DNA from: JAAXKN01 sp050258415
Lineage (GTDB): Bacteria > Bacteroidota > Ignavibacteria > Ignavibacteriales > SURF-24
Assembly: GCA_050258415.1 (NCBI GenBank)
Contig: JBLMYS010000025.1
Location: forward strand, 1-23,592
Direction of reading: 5' to 3'
Length of the DNA stretch: 23,592 nucleotides
Of the stretch, positions 15,401-21,827 are shown one piece after another. The notes under the pieces are model-generated. The model saw nothing but the letters and a program-made list of their open reading frames with translations. It did not search any database and was not told where the DNA came from. How positions within the stretch are numbered: position 1 is the stretch's first letter; each line of letters starts with the position of its first letter. A program made the position numbers and the translations under genes.

Positions 15401-15666
15401 GCCCAGAGGAAGCCCGATTCATAAACCACGGCCTTTAGGCTTCCTTTGGGGTAGATGAAGCCAGAGTTGCCGAAGGAATCGATATCCGCCTGTCCGTCGG
15501 CATAGATAAGCGTGGAAATGTTATTGATATTCATATATGCATAGGGCCACGCGCTGGGGGCTGCAGTTTTATTCAGTTTTTTCGCGCCGCCTTCGGCATA
15601 CATAAGTGTGGATAACAAGATAAGAAAGACCAGGCTTCCGCTCAGCTTATAAGGGGAGAACTTCAT
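12433..15666 (-). CDS. Large secreted protein with T9SS type A C-terminal sorting domain
   Basis: The 1077-residue protein has a signal peptide (about residues 1-24, SGSLVFLILLSTLMYAEG) and would be exported by Sec and then passed through the outer membrane by the type IX system. Residues about 485-622 look like a fibronectin type III module (LNWGG, FQGYNVYQLPFDG, NGKKYYFAVTAYSFSPG). Calcium-loop-like acidic turns occur at D173-D175-N177 (DVDHNGQYNP) and in ADTNGNVNPGDPD. The last 95 or so residues form the sorting domain: INVFPNPYYG, RFVTFNHLPQKATIRIFNLA, QWDLRNEHNFQAASGIYLVHI and KTKILKLAVIQ. The N-terminal 480 residues match no enzyme family I recognise; no catalytic motif was seen. AGAGGTA upstream is the ribosome-binding site. 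The HEGGH membrane gene follows after 4 nt. Confidence 0.88.
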   Translation of the reverse strand: MKFSPYKLSGSLVFLILLSTLMYAEGGAKKLNKTAAPSAWPYAYMNINNISTLIYADGQADIDSFGNSGFIYPKGSLKAVVYESGFLWAGKINGEVRANGSTYISGLRPGRILSTGVPGDPSQARIYRVRRDYKTADLSSEINDKEGTESEIRERYDTDWKEWPALSGAPYEDVDHNGQYNPSVDIPGEPGADETIWFVANDLDLTTSHGFLGSNPIGIEMQCTVYALRSPGSLKNMIFKKYKLINKSSASIDSMYTMAWGDLELGDATDDLAGCDTLLSLGYLYNARSNDNIYNDTPPAVGFALLQGPAVKGSASDTAYLNGRRLPGMKNLPMTSVGYVLKSAYQFAQDVTIGGNYKEGTLRLYNYMQGKVINGHYFPLPAELGGGETRFPFSGDPVAKTGFLDGVQYVPGDRRMGVNSGPFTIAPGDTQEVVFAEIAAGATPGVNNLHAVTLLKNSALFAREFYRVGRQGISSLSSPALTAGEYDREIVLNWGGDQAQVNKIESFNFLTHKFQGYNVYQLPFDGAKLSEGKRIAVFDIIDSVKIIYGEVINWETGAQERLAQQFGRDSGIQRYLRITEDAYTKQSLINGKKYYFAVTAYSFSPGLDPSNMESTPSFVEVTPHSNDPGVVYNSSFGDTLNVFHVSGKSDGEVIPLVVDPRMLTGDEYSLEFDTVNGKTLWKVTDITKNKILLNSQPFLEEGDGYPIADGILFKVIRPGNGMKPDLPYLYNGKSGMGWFISAGERILSFNAYPNLNLEGFGGAIGAGKTWLGSSVGYEKMKNILIKFAAADTNGNVNPGDPDVSFAYRYLIGSNLAPAKDAFAQFIANKAPGFAFQDFKRNFPFAAYDIEDRQNPRRLAVGYLENNVPDGLVDGKYWPPLNIKDNTSTSSPREWFFIFDTDYVETPDAALSGDLLSGTMPVLIHATVTRRYPKAWSGEDEMVLLVNHPFTSEDKFTFKSIAPVFDGQSAKTDVERINVFPNPYYGANSGETNRYQRFVTFNHLPQKATIRIFNLAGQIVRTIRKESTGQFAQWDLRNEHNFQAASGIYLVHIDMPELGKTKILKLAVIQEEIVPERY

Positions 15667-15793
15667 TCCATACCTCTGTTGAGTTTACGAATTATAGGGG
15701 CAAGATAAAATATTTTATGTTAAAACGAAATGTGTTTGTGGAGAATTAATAGTTGGTTTGGAGTGTGTTTATGCGGGGAACAGGTTGTTATCC

Positions 15794-15956
15794 ATGAATA
15801 GACACGACCTTTTAGGTCGTGGAATGCGGGATCCCTCTCTCCCCATTTGGGCTTTAGCCCCAGATATTTCGTGGAGAATCTGGGACTAAAGTCCCCGGAA
15901 TTTTTGATCCTGGGTCCCACGAGCTAAAGCTCGTGGCTATTCAATGGCTAGTCAGG
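15794..15956 (+). repeat. Hairpin-rich intergenic repeat element, copy B
   Basis: Copy B is a string of four short hairpins: CACGACCT-TTT-AGGTCGTG (15803-15821), GGGCTTTAGCCC (15849-15860), GGGACTAAAGTCCC (15882-15895) and CCACGAGCTAAAGCTCGTGG (15917-15936). Its ends are mutually inverted: ATGAATAGACACGA at the left against TCGTGGCTATTCA at the right. It ends in TGGCTAGTCAGG (15945-15956), the inverse of the first 12 bases of copy A (CCTGACTAGCCA, 11782-11793). It fills most of the 292-nt gap between the T9SS cargo gene and the metalloprotease gene and ends 2 nt before the protease stop codon. No gene is seen in it. Confidence 0.82.
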
Positions 15957-15958
15957 AG

Positions 15959-17659
15959 TTAATATGATATTTTAAGCGTCATGTAATTGCCGTGTCTTTT
16001 TATGTCCGTGACGGAGATGCCGGTTTTCTGCGGGGATTCTTCTTTGGCGCCTCCGTAGTAGCCGCCCCAGGATTTTGTGGACGGGCGCGTGTCGTCTGTA
16101 AACTCATCGCTTCTGTGCCCTTTTATCTTCTCGTCTGTAAAGAAGTCGCTCCTCATGCTCTGCAGGCGCGGGAATCGCGAGGGGTCCTTTGGGTACCAGC
16201 CCCATGACATTCCTTTGGTCGAGACCTCCCATTCCGAGCGCCCCCCGTCGGGCATATATTCAAATACCCAGTGGTTATTGCCTATATCCTTCTGTTTTCC
16301 GTCATCCAGGTAGTCATAGTCTTCATCCATAATGCCGTTCCAGTTTTTGGGACGCTTATAGTTGTCCCTCGGATAATTGTCATCGGGCACAGGGTCGCCA
16401 TTGAAGCCGTTATAAGGAACCGCCACTTCAAGATCTATCATATTGTCGCCGAACACGTTAAGGTTATCCTTCGTCTCCTTAACGTGCCAGATCAGGATTC
16501 CCTTATTGTAGCCGTATTTCGGGTACTCATCGTAATTAGCAAAGTTTTTATCGAACTCCGTTGCGTTGTGGCACTCTATGAGGAAATATTCATCTTTTCC
16601 CCCCATGAAGTTTTCTCTTATCATTACCTTTGCTATTCTTCTGTAACCATCTGAGATCTGTTTCGGAGTAAGGGGGTAGTTAACGTCCGCGAGTTTTATT
16701 TCGTCGTAATTTTTATAATTATTCTTATTTATCACTATTATTTCCTCGGGCTTAATCCAGCCCAGGTAAATAAGATCATGCGATATAATTGGGGGCAGCC
16801 CGTAGAGCGAATGCTGGGATGGTATCGAGGCGTTATGATACATCATATCATATCCCCAGAATATATTATAGTGCCCCTCCCCTGCCTCGACGTCGTAACC
16901 CCTGTCGGGAAAACCTATAAAGCCCTGGGGTGAACCGTGCAGCCTTCCTATTATGTGCATTCTTTCATGGGCAATTGAGCCCAGGTCGCGCTGTATGCTT
17001 AAAGGCCCGCTATAGAGCACCACTCCTTTTTTGTTTTTAAGTTTTGCATCCCAGATTACAGTCCCGCCGTGCTGAGTGTTGAATTCATTTTTATTTATCC
17101 CCGTAAAAACCATGTGAATTGCCTGGACACCCTTGAAGATATTGGGATTGTCTGCATGTATTTTTTCCGCGGCCTCGCTCGCCATTTCATTCCAATGAAC
17201 CCAGATTACGTCATCGGCCTCCCTGTGCTTTGTTATCCACGAGCCAAGCGGGGTTTTTGTGGTGTAGGCTTTTCCGTCTTTTTGTTTAACGAAATCAAAG
17301 TCGACGGTATACATTCCCCCCGAATGAGAATTAAAATAGTGATTAAGGGCTGGCTTATGCCACTCATCGGCCGAAATGGAATTCCCTTTCGATTTTACGT
17401 AATCACTCAGCAGCCTTCCATCGGGAAAAGAGCCCAAAAGAGGAAACTGGTCGTTTGACTTTAGCGTGGGGTATGAATTGTCGCGGTCGGGAAAGCTGAC
17501 CACAATAACGAGCTCTTTATAGTGACCCGCAAGCTTAAGGCTTTTTACCTCTGCGGGAGGGGCATTTACTACTACTTCGGCTGCCTTGCGGTTCGTCTCA
17601 CTGGTGCAGCCTCCTGCTAAGAAAATCAGCGGAAGGAAAAGTATAAGTAAGCGGATCAT
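15959..17659 (-). CDS. Predicted lipoprotein, M6-like (immune inhibitor A type) zinc metalloprotease
   Basis: The 566-residue protein begins MIRLLILFLPLIFLAGGCTS, a signal peptide with a lipobox and lipidated C18, so it should be membrane-anchored and face outwards. The zinc site is HERMHIIGRLH, a full HExxHxxGxxH pattern (H231, E232, H235, H241). YDMMYHN (270-276) follows and could form the methionine turn. Downstream, LIYLGWIKPEEI, EYFLIECHN and YNKGILIWHVKE match the layout of M6 peptidases, and LSDYVKSKG...ALNHYFNSHSGGMYTVDF upstream fits their N-terminal region. M6 enzymes usually have Asp as the third ligand, so His here is a variation. No T9SS sorting domain is present. It may degrade extracellular protein or process surface proteins. 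A weak GAGAG ribosome-binding site precedes the start. Confidence 0.85.
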   Translation of the reverse strand: MIRLLILFLPLIFLAGGCTSETNRKAAEVVVNAPPAEVKSLKLAGHYKELVIVVSFPDRDNSYPTLKSNDQFPLLGSFPDGRLLSDYVKSKGNSISADEWHKPALNHYFNSHSGGMYTVDFDFVKQKDGKAYTTKTPLGSWITKHREADDVIWVHWNEMASEAAEKIHADNPNIFKGVQAIHMVFTGINKNEFNTQHGGTVIWDAKLKNKKGVVLYSGPLSIQRDLGSIAHERMHIIGRLHGSPQGFIGFPDRGYDVEAGEGHYNIFWGYDMMYHNASIPSQHSLYGLPPIISHDLIYLGWIKPEEIIVINKNNYKNYDEIKLADVNYPLTPKQISDGYRRIAKVMIRENFMGGKDEYFLIECHNATEFDKNFANYDEYPKYGYNKGILIWHVKETKDNLNVFGDNMIDLEVAVPYNGFNGDPVPDDNYPRDNYKRPKNWNGIMDEDYDYLDDGKQKDIGNNHWVFEYMPDGGRSEWEVSTKGMSWGWYPKDPSRFPRLQSMRSDFFTDEKIKGHRSDEFTDDTRPSTKSWGGYYGGAKEESPQKTGISVTDIKRHGNYMTLKISY

Positions 17660-17831
17660 ATTAAACTCTCATTTTGTTATAGAACACCTTTTTCTGCCTC
17701 GGACCCATGTAGATAATTACGCAAATCGTGAGGTAAAAGGAAAGCCTTATATTGGACTTAAGTTTTTCCCTTGGGAGTTAAGACTGCTTTAGCTATTTTT
17801 AGTTTTCCAATCAGGGCAGTAATTTAGCAGA

Positions 17832-18974
17832 ATGACAAGAATAATAGTTGATGAAAATATATCGTTTGCAGAAGAAGCGTTCTCCTCGCTGGGTGAAGTA
17901 AGGCTTCTGCACGGAAGAAAAATTGACAATGAGGCATTAAAAGACGCAGACGCGCTCATAATAAGATCCATTACGAATGTCAATGAGGAGCTCTTAAAAG
18001 ATACACCTGTTAAGTTTGTCGGTACGGCTACAATCGGGACCGATCACGTTGACGTGGATTTTCTTAAGGAAAATAACATCGCTTTCTCAAGCGCCAAGGG
18101 GTGCAATGCCGATGCTGTGGCAGAATATGTTTTTACCGCAATTTTAACCATCGCCAGTGAAAAAGATATCACACTTGAGGGTAAAACCCTGGGCGTTATC
18201 GGTGTTGGAAACATCGGAAGCAGGGTTGTGCGCCTGGGAAAGTCGCTCGGCATGGAAGTGCTCATGAACGACCCGCCTCTTGAGCGGAAAAGTAAAAGCA
18301 GTGAATTTACTTCTCTTGAAGAAGCGCTTAGGTGCGACATTGTAACTTTTCACGTTCCTCTTAATATGGAAGGCGAAGATAAGACGTATCACATGTTAAA
18401 TGAGGAAAACCTGAAGCTTTTAAAGCCCGGAGCCATACTGATAAACGCTTCGCGCGGACAGGTAATTGACAATAAAGCGCTTCTGGAGTTCCTGGATTCC
18501 CACAAAGATTTAAGCGTGGTGCTTGACGTCTGGGAATATGAGCCTTCAATAAATTCGAAACTGCTGGAAAAGGTGACGCTTGCATCGCCCCACATTGCGG
18601 GATATTCGCTTGAGGGGAAAGTTAACGGCACTATTATGATCCGAGACGCCCTCTGCAGTTTCTTAAATTGCGGTGAGAGCTTCAGGCCCGCTCTTCCTGA
18701 AATTCAAAACCCTGTGCTTCATGCAGACGGAAATGCATCCATTGAAAGCGCCCTTTCCAGTCTGTTTACAAAAGTGTATAATATACGGGAAGATGACCGC
18801 AATATGAGGCATATTCCGGAACTTTTGCCTGAAGAAAAGGGGTTTTATTTTGATGAACTTAGAAAAAATTACAGGCTCAGGCGCGAGTTCAGCAATTACA
18901 CCGTAGAGCTAAATCCTATTAATCAGGCAGTTGCGGACGTCTTAAAAACATTCAGGTTTAATACAAGTTTATGA
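17832..18974 (+). CDS. pdxB: Erythronate-4-phosphate dehydrogenase
   Basis: PdxB oxidises 4-phosphoerythronate to 2-oxo-3-hydroxy-4-phosphobutanoate in the DXP-dependent branch of pyridoxal 5'-phosphate synthesis. The 380-residue length matches the family. Family-specific stretches are FVGTATIGTDHVDVDFL (62-78), KGCNADAVAEYVFTA (89-103) and the NAD-binding GVIGVGNIGSRV (121-132). The D-2-hydroxyacid dehydrogenase catalytic set is R208 (NASRGQVID), E237 (LDVWEYEP) and H254 (SPHIAGYSLEGK). The PdxB-type dimerisation tail follows. The SPHIAGYSLEGK motif separates it from SerA and lactate dehydrogenases. It diverges from the metalloprotease gene across a 172-nt gap, where its promoter should lie. 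Its stop overlaps the next ORF by 4 nt. Confidence 0.95.
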   Translation: MTRIIVDENISFAEEAFSSLGEVRLLHGRKIDNEALKDADALIIRSITNVNEELLKDTPVKFVGTATIGTDHVDVDFLKENNIAFSSAKGCNADAVAEYVFTAILTIASEKDITLEGKTLGVIGVGNIGSRVVRLGKSLGMEVLMNDPPLERKSKSSEFTSLEEALRCDIVTFHVPLNMEGEDKTYHMLNEENLKLLKPGAILINASRGQVIDNKALLEFLDSHKDLSVVLDVWEYEPSINSKLLEKVTLASPHIAGYSLEGKVNGTIMIRDALCSFLNCGESFRPALPEIQNPVLHADGNASIESALSSLFTKVYNIREDDRNMRHIPELLPEEKGFYFDELRKNYRLRREFSNYTVELNPINQAVADVLKTFRFNTSL

Positions 18975-19366
18975 TACAAAAAAGGCCGGGCGGCATATTT
19001 CAGCTTTTCTGCGGGAAAGCTGAAGCTAAGAAGATGAGGGCAGCGCTATGCCTTATGCTCATCTTTGCCCTGCCTTTTAACCTCTTTTTAAGCAGCCGTT
19101 TTTCTTTTACACCCAGGGAAAATACAAATGCCCCGCAGCAGCTCAGCACTTTTATCTCCTCGGGCGACCTGCCTTATGCGGGAGAGGTATTTACAAGAAA
19201 CCTCGATAAGACGGTCAAAACCGGCACTTTCAGCGGCGTTTTATCCTCTTTCAACAATTGCAGGCAGGTAAAATTCCGCTACTTTATCACTGTTTTCCCG
19301 GGAAACCTGTCCAAAGAAGTAAGGACAAAGACTTTTCTAACCTCGCACTTTGCCACGGACACATAA
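18971..19366 (+). CDS. Hypothetical secreted or membrane-anchored small protein
   Basis: This 131-residue ORF overlaps the pdxB stop by 4 nt (ATGA), suggesting coupling. A second possible start, ATG 19034, begins MRAALCLMLIFALPFNLFLS, a good signal peptide or anchor, so the true protein may be only 110 residues. The remainder is a mix of polar residues with one cysteine (SFNNCRQVKFRYF) and no recognised domain. A strong hairpin at 18999-19024 lies between the two candidate starts. No homologue is recognised and short length leaves real doubt that it is translated; the clean hydrophobic segment and tight linkage to pdxB are the arguments for it. Confidence 0.5.
   Translation: MIQKRPGGIFQLFCGKAEAKKMRAALCLMLIFALPFNLFLSSRFSFTPRENTNAPQQLSTFISSGDLPYAGEVFTRNLDKTVKTGTFSGVLSSFNNCRQVKFRYFITVFPGNLSKEVRTKTFLTSHFATDT
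18999..19024 (+). other. Strong RNA hairpin just after pdxB
   Basis: TTCAGCTTTTC (18999-19009) pairs with GGAAAGCTGAA (19014-19024) through an 11-bp stem containing one G-U pair and closed by a 4-nt loop (TGCG). No T-run follows, so it is unlikely to be an intrinsic terminator. It sits 25 nt after the pdxB stop and 10 nt before the alternative ATG at 19034, where it could stabilise the pdxB mRNA 3' end or affect initiation of the small ORF. Confidence 0.55.
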
Positions 19367-19432
19367 ATATAAAACACCCAAACCGGATTTAATTAAGAAA
19401 TGATTTAACAATTATTTTAATGGGAGTTTTAT

Positions 19433-19564
19433 ATGAAAGCTCAGCAGGATGAGTCCGTAAAAAGCGGAAAATCGACTGACATAGGGTTTTATATGCTCGC
19501 CGGATTACTTGGAGTAAGCTTTCTCCTTATAATCGGCTACATAATTTACGCGTTATTGTTCTAA
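19433..19564 (+). CDS. 43-residue single-pass membrane protein
   Basis: The ORF starts at ATG 19433, with GGGAG 7 nt upstream as ribosome-binding site, and ends at TAA 19562-19564. The first 16 residues are polar and charged (MKAQQDESVKSGKSTD). They are followed by one strong transmembrane helix (GFYMLAGLLGVSFLLIIGYI and a short tail). A clear intrinsic terminator begins 8 nt after the stop, which supports a real transcription unit. The topology is typical of small envelope-associated proteins, but no family is recognised. It is below common ORF length cut-offs. Confidence 0.7.
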   Translation: MKAQQDESVKSGKSTDIGFYMLAGLLGVSFLLIIGYIIYALLF

Positions 19565-19571
19565 TAAAGAC

Positions 19572-19613
19572 AAGCAGGCATTTGGATTATCAGATGCCTG
19601 CTTTTTTATTTTT
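19572..19613 (+). terminator. Rho-independent terminator between convergent genes
   Basis: AAGCAGGCATTTG (19572-19584) pairs with CAGATGCCTGCTT (19591-19603), giving a 13-bp stem with one G-U pair and a 6-nt loop. TTTTTTATTTTTA follows. It ends transcription of the 43-residue protein gene and lies 3-12 nt before the end of the antiporter gene on the other strand. The minus-strand side lacks a matching T-run, so it is primarily a plus-strand terminator. Confidence 0.9.
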
Positions 19614-19615
19614 AT

Positions 19616-20908
19616 CTACACAAAAAGCCACTGAATTATTATAAATACCGGCAGAAGCACTATAATTGAAAACTTAAAAATGTAGCTGAAGAAGTCGGGC
19701 ATTTTTATGTTGTTTTCCTCGGCGACCGATTTAACCATAAAGTTAGGGCCGTTGCCTATATAGGTCAGGCTTCCGAAGAAGACGGCTCCTATACAGATAG
19801 CCCTCAATAAGGCCTCAGGAATTCCTGCAACTTCAGGGATATGCCCCAGTCCCAGAGCCAGTGAATGGAAAGTAACCGCCGTAGGAGTGTTATCCAGCAC
19901 ACTGCTCAAGGCGCCTGAGGCGTAGTAGAAGTGCATGGCAGCGTTTACACCAAGGTGCTTTGCGTTTTCCTGCAGATAGAGTAAGCAGGGCACCATTGTA
20001 ATAAAAATGCCTAAGAACAGGTAAGCCACCTCTTTAATCGGCTCCCAGGTAAAGTTGTTTGACACCCTTATAAGGCGCGGGGTAAAAAGAAGGGAAAATA
20101 CAACCATCATTAGTATAGCAGCCTCTCTTAAGAACCTGTAGTGCGCGTGGGTATTAATGAGGCCTATATACTGCTCGTTAATAAAGGCTACAGCCAGCAC
20201 AACCCCCAGAAGCCAGACGAAATTAAGTTTTCCCTGTATTTTGATCGGCCTTATGTTCGTCCTGTCGAGCTTTATTCTTTCCGGTTTTTCCTTTTTGTGG
20301 TAGTAAGAATCCACGAAATAGTAGATAATTAAAAGCAGAATGTTTGTAACGAGCCATTCGGGAAAGAGGCGGAAGAACCAGGAGAATGAGGCTCCCCTTA
20401 AGTACATCATAAACAAGGGGGGATCGCCCAATGGGGTTAGAAGCCCGCCGCAGTTGGCAACAATGCCTATAAAAAACAAAATGGTGTGTACCTTGAATTC
20501 CCTTTCCTTATTTGTCTGTATTACGGGGCGTATAAGGAGCATTGCGGCACCCGTAGTACCCATAAATGAAGCCAGGATGGCGCCGATTGCAAGGAAAAGT
20601 GTATTTATGCCGGGCTTTGCCTCAATATCCCCCGTAAGGTAAATGCCCCCTGTAATTGCAAAAAGAGAGCCCAGGAGTATAATAAAAGGCACATAGTCAA
20701 AAATTATTGTCTCAAGAAGTTTTCCATATGCCCCGGCCACTACAAGATAAACCACAATGGGAAGGCTTAGAATGAGGGCAACGATCAGCTTATTCTTGTT
20801 TTTCTCCCAGAAATGGTTCATAAAAAGGGGAAATAGTGCAATTGAAGCCAGCATAAGGACAAACGGAAGAAGGCTTATTAAGGGTACCTGCAGTTCGGCT
20901 GTTTCCAT
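19616..20908 (-). CDS. ArsB/NhaD-type ion transporter, probable sodium:proton antiporter
   Basis: The 430-residue inner-membrane protein has about 11-12 hydrophobic helices and belongs to the ion-transporter superfamily (ArsB/NhaD). Signature loops are conserved: GTTGAAMLLIRPVI, IVANCGGLLTPLGDPPLFMMYLRG, GALSSVLDNTPTAVTFHSLA and GSLTYIGNGPNFMVKSVAEE. The paired half-repeats GG-LTPLGDPP and NTPTAV/YIGNGPN are the expected inverted-repeat hairpins. Bacteroidota proteins of this exact pattern are generally annotated as sodium:proton antiporters, which would export Na+ using the proton gradient; anion or carboxylate transport cannot be excluded. It stands alone on the minus strand, diverging from the DUF4159 gene. 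Only a weak GGGATA-like ribosome-binding site precedes the ATG. Confidence 0.85.
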   Translation of the reverse strand: METAELQVPLISLLPFVLMLASIALFPLFMNHFWEKNKNKLIVALILSLPIVVYLVVAGAYGKLLETIIFDYVPFIILLGSLFAITGGIYLTGDIEAKPGINTLFLAIGAILASFMGTTGAAMLLIRPVIQTNKEREFKVHTILFFIGIVANCGGLLTPLGDPPLFMMYLRGASFSWFFRLFPEWLVTNILLLIIYYFVDSYYHKKEKPERIKLDRTNIRPIKIQGKLNFVWLLGVVLAVAFINEQYIGLINTHAHYRFLREAAILMMVVFSLLFTPRLIRVSNNFTWEPIKEVAYLFLGIFITMVPCLLYLQENAKHLGVNAAMHFYYASGALSSVLDNTPTAVTFHSLALGLGHIPEVAGIPEALLRAICIGAVFFGSLTYIGNGPNFMVKSVAEENNIKMPDFFSYIFKFSIIVLLPVFIIIQWLFV

Positions 20909-21067
20909 AAAATATCCCGGAATCCTAAAATTTGTTAAAGATCATGGAAAAACTAATAAAATAATACTAATTAGAAAACAGGAACTTTATTTATTCCGGG
21001 CTTTAAAACCATAACGGACCGATTTATTAAATTGATATTCATGGCATTACTGGATATATTATTTTTT

Positions 21068-21736
21068 ATGAATTTAAGATTTTTAATTAAAATTTTAATT
21101 GTTCTTGCTGCAGTTAATATAAATATCTTTGCACAGAACGAGCCGGCTTTTCAGATTGCGCGCGTCAAGTATAACGGCGGGGGCGACTGGTATAATGACC
21201 CCTCGGAAGAGGTAAATCTGCTTAAATATGTCAGCGAGCATACAAATATTAAAGTTAAGGCAGATTATGTGTTTGTGGATCTGAACAGCGATGATATTTT
21301 CTCATATCCTTTCCTTTATCTGACCGGGCACGGGAACATTGTCCTTTCCGATAACGAGGTTACAAGGCTGAGAACTTATCTTGAAAATGGCGGATTCTTA
21401 TACGTAGATGACGATTACGGTCTGGATAAGGCTTTTAGAAGAGAGATAAAGAGGGTTTTCCCCGACAAGGACCTGGTGGAACTCCCCTTCAGCTACGGGC
21501 TTTACCACTGCTTTTATGATTTTCCGGCAGGGGTCCCGAAAACGCACGAGCACGACGGGAAGCCGCCGCAGGGTTTCGGAATTTTTCTTAACGAGCGCCT
21601 GGCTGTTTATTATACATATGAAAGCAACCCCTCGGACGGATGGGCCGATCCCGAGGTGCATAACGATCCCCCGGCAAAAAGGGATGAGGCACTGCGCTTC
21701 GGCACGAACCTGGTGGTATGGGCGCTTTCGCACTGA
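21068..21736 (+). CDS. Secreted DUF4159 protein
   Basis: Starting at ATG 21068, the 222-residue product opens with a signal peptide (MNLRFLIKILIVLAAVNINI, cleavage near FAQ-NE). It continues with a DUF4159 domain: FQIARVKYNGGGDWYNDPSEE, the strand-loop YPFLYLTGHGNIVLSDNEV, LRTYLENGGFLYVDDDYG and a C-terminal DEALRFGTNLVVWALS. The domain has a glutamine-amidotransferase-like fold but no amidotransferase catalytic cysteine is evident at the expected nucleophile elbow. In Bacteroidota, DUF4159 genes commonly precede DUF4175 and MoxR/DUF58/Bat genes, and a DUF4175-like gene follows here after 91 nt. In-frame ATGs at 21032 and 21041 would lengthen the leader; none of the starts has a ribosome-binding site. 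Confidence 0.82.
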   Translation: MNLRFLIKILIVLAAVNINIFAQNEPAFQIARVKYNGGGDWYNDPSEEVNLLKYVSEHTNIKVKADYVFVDLNSDDIFSYPFLYLTGHGNIVLSDNEVTRLRTYLENGGFLYVDDDYGLDKAFRREIKRVFPDKDLVELPFSYGLYHCFYDFPAGVPKTHEHDGKPPQGFGIFLNERLAVYYTYESNPSDGWADPEVHNDPPAKRDEALRFGTNLVVWALSH

Positions 21737-21827
21737 GTTTTTATTATTTCCGGAACGTGATGATTCGTCTTTTATGAGACAGATTATTTATGCGGATATT
21801 TGAGACTTTTTACTTTTGAACTGAATT

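Noticed and set aside
15720..15920. Minus-strand ORF of 66 codons
   Set aside because: It lies across the hairpins of repeat copy B; its sequence reflects the repeat and has no protein-like features.
16271..16654. Plus-strand 127-codon ORF opposite the M6-like protease
   Set aside because: It is a shadow of the minus-strand protease gene, which has a lipobox, zinc motif and conserved C-terminal motifs.
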